Source of the DNA: Opitutia bacterium
GTDB taxonomy: Bacteria > Verrucomicrobiota > Verrucomicrobiae > Opitutales > UBA953
Reading direction: 5' to 3'
Length of the DNA stretch: 25,030 bases
Assembly (NCBI GenBank): GCA_947488485.1
Contig: CANKZO010000014.1
Span: 1 to 25,030, forward strand
Positions within the stretch are counted from its first letter, which is position 1. Each line of letters begins with the position of its first letter. The position numbers and the translations under genes are program-made. Below are positions 1-7,954 of this stretch, one piece after another. The notes under the pieces are model-generated. The model had not been told where the DNA came from. It did not search any database and saw only the letters and a list, made by a program, of their open reading frames with translations.

Positions 1-77
1 GCGCCCGCCTGCTTGAAGCCGGCGGCGTGGTATTGGAGCATGCCACCTGCTCCGATGACGCCTACTTTGGTTGCCAT
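1..77 (-). CDS. Gfo/Idh/MocA-type NAD(P)-dependent oxidoreductase, N-terminal fragment
   Basis: Only the first 25 codons are inside the window; the gene runs off the left edge. They read MATKVGVIGAGGM followed by LQYHAAGFKQAG. The KVGVIGAGGM stretch is a Rossmann-fold dinucleotide-binding loop (GxGxxG-like), and the following helix fits the Gfo/Idh/MocA sugar dehydrogenase family. The gene starts 23 bases after the stop of the TIM-barrel gene on the same strand, so the two are probably co-transcribed. Such pairs are common in sugar and inositol breakdown, where the oxidoreductase oxidises a sugar hydroxyl. The substrate cannot be read from this fragment, and another Rossmann dehydrogenase family is possible. 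There is no recognisable ribosome binding site. Confidence 0.7.
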   Translation of the reverse strand, partial: MATKVGVIGAGGMLQYHAAGFKQAG

Positions 78-100
78 GAGTGTGTTCGTGTGAGGTTTGA

Positions 101-1162
101 TTACTTGCCCTGGGCGGACTTGTCGAAAGCGGCGTCGAACGCGACCTTGTTGCTCGGGAAGGCGAGCTTCTTGACGTAGGCGGCGGATTCGGCGGCGCCG
201 AAGAAACGGTCCATGCGGCCGTCTTCCCATTCGACGGAGAGCGGGCCGGCGTAACCGACGTCATTGAGGGCGACGATGACGTCCTCGAACTTGATGTCGC
301 CGCGGCCGACGGAGCGGAAGTCCCAGGCGCGACGCGGGTCGCAGAAATCGGTGTGGCCGCCGAAGACGCCGACGGTGCCGTCGCCGTGACCCCACCAGAC
401 GTCCTTCATGTGGGCGTGGTGGATCTGCTTGCCGAAAGTGCGGATGAACTTCACGTAGTCGACGCCCTGGTAGCCGAGGTGGCTGGGGTCGTAGTTGAAG
501 CCGAAACGCTTGTGGTTGCCGACGGCGTCGAGCGCGCGCTGGGCGGAGGCGATGTCGAAGGCGATCTCGGTCGGGTGCACTTCGAGGCCGAAGTAGACGT
601 CGTTCTTCTCGAAGACCTCGAGGATGGGCTTCCAGCGCTTGGCGAAATCGTCGTAACCCTTCTGGAGGTAAGCCTGGTTGGTGGGCGGGAAGGCGTAGAT
701 CGCGTGCCAGATGGAGGAACCGGTGAAACCGTTCACGACGGTCTTGCCGGAGCCCTTCGGCTTGTTAGCCATATACGCCTTACCGGCGTCGAAGAACTTG
801 CGGGCGGCCTGAGCGGTCAGGGCCATCTCGGCGCACGCGCGCTGGCGGACGCCTTCCGGATTGCCGTCGCCCCAGACGTGGGCGGGCAGGATGCACTGGT
901 GGCGTTCGTCGATGTTGTCGCAGGTGGCCTGGCCGACGAGGTGGGAGGAGATGGCCCAGCAACCGAGATCGTGCTGCGCGAGGAGTTTCCAGACGGATTC
1001 GACGTAGCCCGGCTCGTTGACGGCGCGGACGACATCGAAGTGGTCGCCCCAACAGGCGAGTTCGACGCCTTCGTAGCCCATGGCTTTGACCTTAGGCAGG
1101 AGGTCGGCGATTTTGAGGTCGGCCCACTGGCCGGTGAAGAGGGTAACAGGGCGCTGTGACAT
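101..1162 (-). CDS. Sugar phosphate isomerase/epimerase-like TIM-barrel protein (AP endonuclease 2 / xylose isomerase-like fold)
   Basis: A 353-residue cytoplasmic protein with no signal peptide. Visible family motifs are GLEVHP (E194, H196), NYDPSH (D225, H228), HHAHMKD (H249, H251), GRGDI (D289) and LSVEWED (E311, E313). These are the usual positions of the divalent-metal ligands and substrate-facing acids in xylose isomerase-like TIM barrels. Family members isomerise or epimerise sugars or sugar phosphates, or act on keto-sugars and inositols. Length is normal to slightly long. It lies between xylB (75-base gap) and a Gfo/Idh/MocA oxidoreductase (23-base gap), a pairing typical of catabolism in which the oxidoreductase makes a keto-sugar and the barrel protein isomerises or cleaves it. 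The exact substrate is unknown. The start is the ATG after TAAGCACC, with no Shine-Dalgarno sequence but a small stem-loop just upstream. Confidence 0.85.
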   Translation of the reverse strand: MSQRPVTLFTGQWADLKIADLLPKVKAMGYEGVELACWGDHFDVVRAVNEPGYVESVWKLLAQHDLGCWAISSHLVGQATCDNIDERHQCILPAHVWGDGNPEGVRQRACAEMALTAQAARKFFDAGKAYMANKPKGSGKTVVNGFTGSSIWHAIYAFPPTNQAYLQKGYDDFAKRWKPILEVFEKNDVYFGLEVHPTEIAFDIASAQRALDAVGNHKRFGFNYDPSHLGYQGVDYVKFIRTFGKQIHHAHMKDVWWGHGDGTVGVFGGHTDFCDPRRAWDFRSVGRGDIKFEDVIVALNDVGYAGPLSVEWEDGRMDRFFGAAESAAYVKKLAFPSNKVAFDAAFDKSAQGK

Positions 1163-1166
1163 GGTG

Positions 1167-1218
1167 CTTAGGGGTGAGCCCCCAAGTCAGCCAATCGGCC
1201 CGCTTAATTCAAGTGGGC
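1167..1218 (-). promoter_or_regulatory. Two small stem-loops between xylB and the TIM-barrel gene
   Basis: The 75-base gap holds two imperfect hairpins. The first (1167-1186) has eight paired positions with one mismatch and a TGAG loop, and sits five bases before the ATG of the TIM-barrel gene. The second (1198-1218) has eight paired positions with one A-C mismatch in the transcribed strand and a five-base loop. Neither is followed by a T-run. They could slow or terminate xylAB transcription, or cover the start region of the next gene. This is seen by eye only, and chance in GC-rich sequence is possible. Confidence 0.35.
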
Positions 1219-1237
1219 AATGCTCACAGACCCCGAT

Positions 1238-2773
1238 TTATGCCTTCCGCGACAGCGATTGGCCCAGTTCGGCCTCGAGCTTGTCGTAGGCCGCCCGGAG
1301 GGCCGGGTTCGGCTGGACGACTCCCGGGGCGGGAGCGCAGAAAACGGGCTCCAGATCGGCCATCTTGGCCCCGCAAGCGCCCTCGGCGGCGCGGAGCGCG
1401 GCACCCAAGGCGGCAGAGTCGGATACGGCCAGACGCAGGACCGGGGCGCCGAAGACGTCGGCGAAGATCTTGGCGACGGAAGGATTCTCGGAAGCGCCGC
1501 CGGTGAGCAGCAGCTGCGTGGTCGGGGTGCCGACCCAGCGGCTATGGTAGCGGAGGCTGAGAGCCTGGCCTTCGACGGCGGCGCGCGGCAAGGTGGCCTT
1601 GGTGGCGGCGGCGCCGAGGGCGATGCGGCCGGCCGGACGACGAGGCGTGATCTCGGGCTCCTCCATCGGAAGTACGGCGGAGACGGCGGCAGGCGCCGCG
1701 TCGACGGCGGCGGAGAAAGCCGGCCAGTCAGCGTGACCGCATTCGCGGCGGATCGCTTCGCGAGCGAGCGAACCGTTACGCACGCAGATGAGGCTCATGC
1801 TGCCACCCATCGGATTACCGAAAGCGTGGCCGAGGCCGGCCGAGTCGGTGCGGACGCCTTCGATCGCGGCGAAGAGCGTATCGCTCGTGCCGAGGCTGAT
1901 GACGACCTTGCCAGGCTTGGAAGCGCCCATGCCGACGAGGCTGGAAGGATTGTCGCCGGTGCCGATGACGACCTGGCACTTCGGCGAGAAGCCGTGGCGG
2001 GCGACGAAGTAAGCGGAGATACCACCGGCGACGGTCGATCCAGGGCGGACCGGCGGAAGCTTGGCGGCGAGATCGGGAGCGGTCGCGGCGAGCGCGGCGG
2101 GAGCCCAGTCACCCTTACGGATATCCATCAGGTTCATGCCCGCGCCGTCACCGGTGTCAATCGCGGCATCCTTGCCGGCGAGCACCGAAGCGAAGAACGA
2201 AGAGACGAGATGGACGCGCTTGGTCTTGGCCCAAGCGGCGGGGTCGAGCTTGGCGAAGCGACGGATCTGCGGACCCGTGAAACGCATCGTGGCGACGGAG
2301 CCGGTGAGGTCGCAGACAGCCTGGTCGCCACCGAGGGCGGCGGCGATTTCGGCGCATTCGACGCCGGTGGACGAATCCATCCAGATCGGCGAAGAGCGAC
2401 GGGAGAGGACCGGGGCGATCTTCGCGGAGAGCGAAGTCGCGCGATTACCGTCGGCGAGCGCGGCCTCGTAGCCGGCGGCGAGATAGACGCTGCCGTGCTG
2501 CTGGCCGGACACGGAGACCGCGTCGACCTGCGAGAGATCGGTCAGCTTGGCGAGGCGGTCGAGCGCGAGCTCAAGGCCGTCGAGCCAGAGGAGCGGATCG
2601 GCGTGCACTTCGCCGCCCTGCCCTCCGCGGAGGAATCCTTCCGGATGTCCGCGGTCGGGGAAGTCGGCGCCGAACGCCGCGCGGGCGCGGGCGACCGTCG
2701 TGCCTTTCACCGTGTCCAACACGAGCGCCGTCGCGCTCTGCGTGGACAGGTCCAGACCCAGGACGATCGCCAT
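1238..2773 (-). CDS. xylB: Xylulokinase (FGGY family, eukaryote-like subtype)
   Basis: A 511-residue cytoplasmic kinase that phosphorylates D-xylulose to xylulose-5-phosphate with ATP. Motifs in order: N-terminal phosphate loop DLSTQS (8-13), SGQQHG (89-94), WMDSS (131-135), the catalytic-aspartate region GDGAGMNLMDI (208-218), GTGDNPSSL (271-279), SLGTSDT (293-299) and the C-terminal ATP-site segment TGGASENP (424-431). The GDGAGMNLMDI, GDNP and SLGTSDT wording resembles plant, fungal and animal xylulokinases more than E. coli XylB, from memory of those proteins. It starts four bases after the xylA stop, so the two genes are almost certainly translated from one message. TAAGG, including the xylA stop, may serve as a weak ribosome binding site. 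Confidence 0.93.
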   Translation of the reverse strand: MAIVLGLDLSTQSATALVLDTVKGTTVARARAAFGADFPDRGHPEGFLRGGQGGEVHADPLLWLDGLELALDRLAKLTDLSQVDAVSVSGQQHGSVYLAAGYEAALADGNRATSLSAKIAPVLSRRSSPIWMDSSTGVECAEIAAALGGDQAVCDLTGSVATMRFTGPQIRRFAKLDPAAWAKTKRVHLVSSFFASVLAGKDAAIDTGDGAGMNLMDIRKGDWAPAALAATAPDLAAKLPPVRPGSTVAGGISAYFVARHGFSPKCQVVIGTGDNPSSLVGMGASKPGKVVISLGTSDTLFAAIEGVRTDSAGLGHAFGNPMGGSMSLICVRNGSLAREAIRRECGHADWPAFSAAVDAAPAAVSAVLPMEEPEITPRRPAGRIALGAAATKATLPRAAVEGQALSLRYHSRWVGTPTTQLLLTGGASENPSVAKIFADVFGAPVLRLAVSDSAALGAALRAAEGACGAKMADLEPVFCAPAPGVVQPNPALRAAYDKLEAELGQSLSRKA

Positions 2774-2777
2774 GGCC

Positions 2778-4088
2778 TTAGCGGATGTACTCGTTGATCA
2801 GGTTCTCGAGCATCTCCTGGCGGCCGGACGCGAGCGTCGGCGCCTTGATGCCCTGGGCGTAGGCGTCGAGCTGGGCGAGGGTGACCTTGCCGGACTCGAC
2901 CTTCTTGCCGATGCCGCTGTCCCACGAGGAGTAGCGCTTGGCGACGAACTGATCCATCTTGCCGTCCTTGATGATGGCGTGGGCGATCTTGAGGCCGCGG
3001 GCGAAGGCGTCCATGCCGCCGATGTGGGCGTGGAAGAGGTCGACCGGCTCGTGCGATTCGCGACGACGCTTGGCGTCGAAGTTGAGGCCGCCCTTGGTGA
3101 AGCCGCCCATCTTGAGGATGCGCAGCATGATGTTCGTCGTGAGGTAGAGGTCGGTCGGGAACTGGTCGGTATCCCAGCCGAGGAGCGTGTCGCCGCGGTT
3201 GGCATCGACGGAACCGAGGGCGTCGGCACCCATCGCGACTTCCATCTCATGCTCCATCGTGTGACCGGCGAGCGTGGCGTGGTTGGTCTCGAGGTTCAGC
3301 TTGAAGTGCTTCAGCAGGCCGTATTCGCGGAGGAAGTTGAGGCAGGCGGCCGAGTCGGAATCGTACTGGTGGGTCGAGGGTTCGCGCGGCTTGGGCTCGA
3401 TCAGGAACTGGCCCTTGAAGCCGATCTTCTTCGCGTGGTCGACGGCGAGGTGCAGGAGCGCGGCGAGGTGATCGAGCTCACGCTTCATGTCGGTGTTGAC
3501 CAGCGTGGCGTAGCCTTCGCGGCCGCCCCAGAAGACGTAACCTTCGCCGCCGAGGGCCTTGGTGGCCTCGAGCGCATGGCGGACCTGGCTGGCGCCGTAG
3601 GCGAACACGTCGGCGTTGGGCGAGGTGCCCGCGCCCTGCGCGTAGCGAGGGTGGGCGAAGAGACAGGCGGTGCCCCAGAGGAGCTTCTTGCCGGTGCCCT
3701 TCTGGAAGGCCTTCAACTCCTTCGTGACGCGGTCGAGGTTCGCATGCGTCTCGGTGAGGGTCTTGCCTTCGGGAGAGATGTCGCGGTCGTGGAAGCAGTA
3801 GAAGTCGATCTGGCACTTCTGGAGGAACTCGAAGAAGACCGGGATACGGCGGAGGGCGTTGTCGAGGGAGTCGGAGCCGTCATCCCAAGGCATGAGGGCG
3901 GTGCCGGCGCCGAACGGGTCGGAGAGGCTGTTGCGCATCACGTGCCAATAGGCCGCAGCGAAGCGCATGTGGTCCTTCATCTTCTTCCCGCCGATCTTCT
4001 CGTCCGGGTTGTAGTGCTTGAAGGCGAACGGGTTCTTGGACTTCGATCCTTCGAACTCGATGACCGGAACATTAGGGAAGTGCGACAT
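2778..4088 (-). CDS. xylA: Xylose isomerase (class II)
   Basis: A 436-residue cytoplasmic enzyme interconverting D-xylose and D-xylulose. The length matches the long class II group. The catalytic and metal-binding set is intact: H100 and D103 in FHDRD, WGGREGY (187-193), E231 and K233 in IEPKPREP, E267 and H270 in [12 protein letters not shown]295 in [10 protein letters not shown]306 and D308 in GWDTDQFP, and D338 in LNFDAK. Each is offset by one from its E. coli XylA counterpart. It is the first gene of a leftward xylA-xylB pair and is divergent from panC across a 147-base gap. No xylose regulator or transporter lies beside it. I see no Shine-Dalgarno sequence: the leader just before ATG is CCTATAAGAC. 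Confidence 0.97.
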   Translation of the reverse strand: MSHFPNVPVIEFEGSKSKNPFAFKHYNPDEKIGGKKMKDHMRFAAAYWHVMRNSLSDPFGAGTALMPWDDGSDSLDNALRRIPVFFEFLQKCQIDFYCFHDRDISPEGKTLTETHANLDRVTKELKAFQKGTGKKLLWGTACLFAHPRYAQGAGTSPNADVFAYGASQVRHALEATKALGGEGYVFWGGREGYATLVNTDMKRELDHLAALLHLAVDHAKKIGFKGQFLIEPKPREPSTHQYDSDSAACLNFLREYGLLKHFKLNLETNHATLAGHTMEHEMEVAMGADALGSVDANRGDTLLGWDTDQFPTDLYLTTNIMLRILKMGGFTKGGLNFDAKRRRESHEPVDLFHAHIGGMDAFARGLKIAHAIIKDGKMDQFVAKRYSSWDSGIGKKVESGKVTLAQLDAYAQGIKAPTLASGRQEMLENLINEYIR

Positions 4089-4235
4089 GTCTTATAGGAG
4101 GGAGGGTTCTGACATTGGAGGCGACCCACCGACTGCCAAGAAAGGAATGGCCCCGACCTATGAACAAAACGACAGGCAGGGAGTCCGCATACAACTGCGC
4201 CTTGCGCCCTCGGCGGGGGCGGCTAGGTTGGCGGC
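4089..4235. promoter_or_regulatory. Divergent xylA/panC intergenic region
   Basis: This 147-base stretch must carry the start signals of xylA (leftward) and panC (rightward). On the minus strand a TTGGCA box resembles a sigma-70 -35 element, but no good -10 box lies at the right distance. I see no clear operator palindrome, riboswitch or small gene. The role follows from gene arrangement rather than from a recognised motif. Confidence 0.4.
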
Positions 4236-5078
4236 ATGGAGGTCGTCCACACCATCCCTGAGCTGCGCGCCGCGGTCGCCCGGGCCCGCCAAGCCGGGAA
4301 GTCCGTCGGCTTCGTGCCGACCATGGGCTGCCTGCACGAAGGCCATCTCAGCCTGATCCGCCGGGCCAAGCAGGAGTCCTCCTTCGTGGTGGTCTCGATC
4401 TTCGTCAATCCGACCCAGTTCGGACCCAACGAGGATTTCTCGAAATACCCGCGGACGTTCGAGGATGACCGCCGCGGCAGCGAAGCCGCCGGAGCCGACC
4501 TGATCTTCGCCCCGACGGCGGCCGACTTCTACCCTGCCGGCGCCTCGACCTGGGTGGAAGTCGAAGGCATCTCCGACGGACTCTGCGGCGAATTCCGCCC
4601 TGGACATTTCCGCGGCGTGGCCACGGTGGTCGCGATGCTCTTCAACGCCGTCCAGGCGGACGTCGCCGTCTTCGGCCGCAAAGACCTGCAACAGCTTGCG
4701 GTGATCCGCCGCATGGTGCGCGACCTGCACTTCCCCGTCCGGATCATCGCCCACGAGACCATCCGCGAACCCAACGGCGTCGCGATGAGCTCGCGCAACC
4801 GTTACCTCACGGCGGAACAGCTGACGCAGGCGACCGCCATCCCGGCCGCCATGGAAGCCGCGAAGGCACTGGCGCGCACCGGCGTCACCGATGCCTCGCG
4901 CCTGCAGGCTGCGGCGCAAGCGGTCTTGTCCGCCCAGCCCGCCTTGAAGCCCCAATACTGCGAGATCGTCGACCTTGAGACGATGGCGTCCGTCGCCTCG
5001 ACCGCTGGAAAAAGCTGCGCCATCGCGATCGCCTGCCACCTGGACGCAACGCGCCTGATCGACAACGCCGACCTCTGA
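4236..5078 (+). CDS. panC: Pantothenate synthetase (pantoate--beta-alanine ligase)
   Basis: A 280-residue cytoplasmic enzyme that joins pantoate and beta-alanine using ATP to make pantothenate, the precursor of coenzyme A. Visible motifs are VPTMGCLHEGH (27-37, with the HxGH nucleotidyltransferase signature), IFVNPTQFG (55-63), FRPGHFRGV (120-128), FGRKDLQQ (146-153), REPNGVAMSSRN (177-188) and a C-terminal RLIDN. Length is typical. The usual GEKDYQQ or GEKDFQQ segment reads GRKDLQQ here, with E to R and Y/F to L changes, while the Lys, Asp and both Gln are kept. The start is preceded by GGTTGGCGGC, a poor ribosome binding site. Its stop codon directly abuts that of the convergent transporter gene. 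No other pan genes are nearby. Confidence 0.96.
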   Translation: MEVVHTIPELRAAVARARQAGKSVGFVPTMGCLHEGHLSLIRRAKQESSFVVVSIFVNPTQFGPNEDFSKYPRTFEDDRRGSEAAGADLIFAPTAADFYPAGASTWVEVEGISDGLCGEFRPGHFRGVATVVAMLFNAVQADVAVFGRKDLQQLAVIRRMVRDLHFPVRIIAHETIREPNGVAMSSRNRYLTAEQLTQATAIPAAMEAAKALARTGVTDASRLQAAAQAVLSAQPALKPQYCEIVDLETMASVASTAGKSCAIAIACHLDATRLIDNADL

Positions 5079-5957
5079 TCAGGTCAGGCTGAGGTAGACC
5101 GCGGCCAGCAGGATCAAGGCCCCGATGAGGCGTCGCGTCATGATTCCCCCGCCCACCTGCTTCTCGGAGTTGGCGAACCAGTGCCCGACGACCCACACCA
5201 ACGCCACGCTCCAGAGTCCGCGCGTGTTATAAAGGACGTTGGTGACCGTGACCTCGTGGTAGACCGCGATGCAGTAGGCGATACCCATCGCCTGGATGGT
5301 GAGCAAGGTGCCGCCGCCGAAAGCCCAGACGACCATCGGGCGAGGCATCTCGCGCAACGACGCGGAGAAGAAAGGGATCAACGTGAACGACAGCGTGCCG
5401 ACGGTGGCGAACATCACCGGCGCGAAATGCCCGAAGCCGAAATCGCGGACCCACAGCTGCTGCATCACGTCGGTCGCCGCGAAAGCGATCGAGGCCAGGA
5501 AGGCGAAGCCGACGCTGACCAACAGGCGTTCGCGGTTAGCCCGCCATTCGCCACCCAGCAAGGCGAGAGCCAAAGTGGTGAGGAAGGTGGCCACCCACAG
5601 CTTCCAGCCCAGCTCCTCGCCGCCAGTGACGAAGACCAGCAGGGCCACGAAGATCACCTTCGTACCGAGCACCGGCGTCGCGATGGAGATGTCCCCGCGG
5701 CTGATCGCGATGAAAGTGAAGACCTGGCCGATGAAGAATGCCGTCCCGGCCAGCATCGCATGGATGACGTTCGTCGACGTGAAGGCCTCGCCCCCGAGCA
5801 GGAGCCAGGTCTGGAACAGGACCGCCCCGATGAGGTTCACGATGAACAGGACCCGCCAGGGGTGCCCCCCGTCCATGGCCCGCTTGAGCGCCATCGCGGC
5901 GAGGGTGTAGCCCACGGCCGAGCAGAGGGGAATGACGATGGAGGCGGGCGAACGCAT
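5079..5957 (-). CDS. EamA/DMT-superfamily membrane transporter
   Basis: A very hydrophobic 292-residue protein with about ten predicted membrane segments in two halves, as in EamA-type drug/metabolite transporters. The first half contains the family-like stretch FIAISRGDISIATPVLGTK (residues about 81-99). The second contains YHEVTVTNVLYNTRGLWSV. The open frame extends 39 codons further upstream, but that extension is Arg/Pro-rich and non-hydrophobic. I therefore chose the ATG at 5957, where the first membrane helix (IVIPLCSAVGYTLAAMAL) follows at once. The gene converges on panC with no bases between the stop codons and is divergent from the coiled-coil NYN gene. The transported substrate cannot be read from sequence; sugars, amino acids or nucleotide-sugar-like compounds are all possible. 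Confidence 0.85.
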   Translation of the reverse strand: MRSPASIVIPLCSAVGYTLAAMALKRAMDGGHPWRVLFIVNLIGAVLFQTWLLLGGEAFTSTNVIHAMLAGTAFFIGQVFTFIAISRGDISIATPVLGTKVIFVALLVFVTGGEELGWKLWVATFLTTLALALLGGEWRANRERLLVSVGFAFLASIAFAATDVMQQLWVRDFGFGHFAPVMFATVGTLSFTLIPFFSASLREMPRPMVVWAFGGGTLLTIQAMGIAYCIAVYHEVTVTNVLYNTRGLWSVALVWVVGHWFANSEKQVGGGIMTRRLIGALILLAAVYLSLT

Positions 5958-6072
5958 CAGGCAGGCCCGAACGAACGCCCTTCCCTCCCCGCTGGCGAGT
6001 CCGAACCAAGAAAACGCCGCCACCGACCCGGCCCGACCTTGCCCCCGGCCAGCCGGCCGGCATGCTGGAGGC

Positions 6073-7899
6073 ATGGGTCATTTCTCCTACAAGACCGAGG
6101 CGGTCGACCCGCACCGGAAGGCGCTTTCCGAACAGCTCATCCTGGACCTGAACCATGTCGCGGACGGGCCTTTGCTCGCCTTGGCCAAGCTCATCCCGGG
6201 CGGATACATCCATCGTAAACCTTTCCTTCGCGACGCCAAATGGCGCTTCCAGAAACGACTGGCGAACCTCACCGAGGACGCGGCCGCGGTGGCCGACCAT
6301 CTGCCGTGGTTCGCCGGTAGCCTCAAGGCCGACAAGGCGCGGCTGCTCGAGCATCTCGAAGAACTCGCCGCCGTGCTCGGCGGCCCGCGCGCCGGGCTGC
6401 TCTGCCTGCTCTGGAATCATCGGGCCGAGAACAAGGACGCCGTCCTGCCCGCCGACCTGCTGACCCGCCTCCTCGCGAACACGAAGCCGCAGGCCGGGAA
6501 ACCGGATGGCAAAGCCTGGAAGGCGCTACAGGCCAAGCTGGGCGGGGCCGCGGAAAAAGAACCCCTCGAGTCGGTCGACGCGCTCGACTCGGCCGGCAAG
6601 ACCGTCCGGCGTCTCTTGACTGAAATTTCCCAAGGCAAAGCGGCCCGCGAAAACGAAGGCCGCCAGATCCGCCGCCAGCACGCCAACGAACTCGAGACGA
6701 AGGACGCCGAGATTCGGAAGGTCCGCGAGGAAGGCGCCCGCCAGGCGCAGGAAGCCGCCAAGCAGGCCGCCGCCCAAGCGGCCGCCCTGCAGGTCCTGCA
6801 GACCAAGCTGACCAACGAGGAAGCCGAAGTGACGCGACTCCGCGGCGAACTCGAACGCGCCCGCGAACACGTGGCGAAGAAGGCCCGCGAGATCGCCGAG
6901 GAACTGCTGTCCGAAGAAGTCCGCCCCTGGCTGGCTGACGCCCGCACGCTGAAATCCGCTTCCGAGGAAGTGGCCAAGTTGCGCCAACTGACCACCGAGA
7001 CCGTCGAGAAGGTCCGCAAGGCCCAGCGCGACGCCGACCCCTTCCTGGCGAAGGAACATGAGCTGCGCCAGGCCATCCCGCAGATGGAGGAGATGCTCAA
7101 GCTCCTGCGTCGCTACCTGCGCACCGCCGGCCAGGCCCTGCCCGAAGTCGTCGCCTTGGAGAAACGCATCACCGAGCACATCGAGAAGGTCCGCTACGAG
7201 CTCGAGAAGCGCGACCAGCCTTCCGATCCTTTCCTCGAACGCATCTCGGCCCGCATCAACGGCGCCGACGCCCGCGAACTGAAATCGATCGAAGGCGCCC
7301 TGCTCCTCGCCGAACAGGCCGGCCTGGTCGACTCACGCCACGCGGACTTATATCGCCGCGACATCCACCGTCGTCGCTCCTACCTGGCCGACGTCGCCTT
7401 CCACGTGCAGAAGCAGTCCGGGCCGCTCGCGATGCTCGAACGCGCCGTCGCCACGGGCGAACCCGCCCGCCTCGCGCTCGACGCCAACAACTTCGCCTGC
7501 CTGCGCCAGGATTACCTCGGCCTGCGCCTGCCGACCAAGAAGAACGCCCAGGGCGACAGCCGCTTCCTGCTCGACACGGCGGCCCGCCAGAAGGTCGTCC
7601 AGCTCATCGAAAAGCTGGCGGACGATGCGCCGGGCCTGCACGTCTGGATCAGCTTCGACGGCCAGCAGACCACGCTCAAGACCTCGAACTCGCGGGTCCG
7701 CGTGACGTTCAGCCGCGCCGGCGCCAAGGCCGACCACGACATCATGGACCTGGTCGCCAAGGATAAGACGGTGGAGGCGCCCTGGTTCGTGGTCTCTGAC
7801 GACATCGAGGTGCGCGACGCCACCTCCCGCGAAGGGGCGTATATCATCTACAACGACGCGCTGATCCAGCTGCTGGTCAACCGCGGCATCCGGGCCTGA
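6073..7899 (+). CDS. Coiled-coil protein with C-terminal NYN/YacP-like (PIN-type) ribonuclease domain
   Basis: A 608-residue soluble protein. Residues 1-180 form a helical region I do not recognise. Residues about 185-285 are strongly charged and Ala/Glu/Lys/Arg-rich, typical of a long coiled coil, and further helical charged segments reach about 385. Residues about 465-606 look like a NYN domain of the YacP/Rae1 type: RLALDANNF (D470), a helix, WISFDGQQ (D529), VTFSRAGAKADHDIMD (D554, D556), FVVSDD (D576, D577), and a C-terminal YNDALIQLL helix. The spaced acidic residues match the metal site of NYN/PIN RNases. The domain call is by motif, not by search. The ATG at 6073 has a clear TGGAGG ribosome binding site (6066-6071); an in-frame ATG at 5932 lacks one and precedes a Pro/Arg-rich stretch. 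A hairpin follows the stop. Confidence 0.75.
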   Translation: MGHFSYKTEAVDPHRKALSEQLILDLNHVADGPLLALAKLIPGGYIHRKPFLRDAKWRFQKRLANLTEDAAAVADHLPWFAGSLKADKARLLEHLEELAAVLGGPRAGLLCLLWNHRAENKDAVLPADLLTRLLANTKPQAGKPDGKAWKALQAKLGGAAEKEPLESVDALDSAGKTVRRLLTEISQGKAARENEGRQIRRQHANELETKDAEIRKVREEGARQAQEAAKQAAAQAAALQVLQTKLTNEEAEVTRLRGELERAREHVAKKAREIAEELLSEEVRPWLADARTLKSASEEVAKLRQLTTETVEKVRKAQRDADPFLAKEHELRQAIPQMEEMLKLLRRYLRTAGQALPEVVALEKRITEHIEKVRYELEKRDQPSDPFLERISARINGADARELKSIEGALLLAEQAGLVDSRHADLYRRDIHRRRSYLADVAFHVQKQSGPLAMLERAVATGEPARLALDANNFACLRQDYLGLRLPTKKNAQGDSRFLLDTAARQKVVQLIEKLADDAPGLHVWISFDGQQTTLKTSNSRVRVTFSRAGAKADHDIMDLVAKDKTVEAPWFVVSDDIEVRDATSREGAYIIYNDALIQLLVNRGIRA

Positions 7900-7906
7900 A
7901 ACAAGC

Positions 7907-7930
7907 CGGGCGCATCCTGCGATGCGCCCG
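7907..7930. terminator. Perfect GC hairpin between convergent genes
   Basis: A perfect 10-base-pair stem with a four-base loop (CTGC) sits 8 bases after the stop of the coiled-coil NYN gene and 24 bases from the stop of the convergent ThuA-like gene. There is no clear U-tract on either side. Position and symmetry suggest a terminator serving both genes. Confidence 0.65.
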
Positions 7931-7954
7931 TGCGGAAGAAAGCCGACGCGCGGC

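Noticed and set aside
1220..2797. A 525-codon open frame opposite xylB
   Set aside because: xylB has every expected FGGY motif; the opposite frame is a compositional shadow.
5932..6072. Longer N-terminus for the coiled-coil NYN protein (ATG at 5932)
   Set aside because: The added 47 residues are Arg/Pro/Ala-rich, overlap the start of the divergent transporter gene, and lack a binding site, whereas ATG 6073 has TGGAGG at the right distance.
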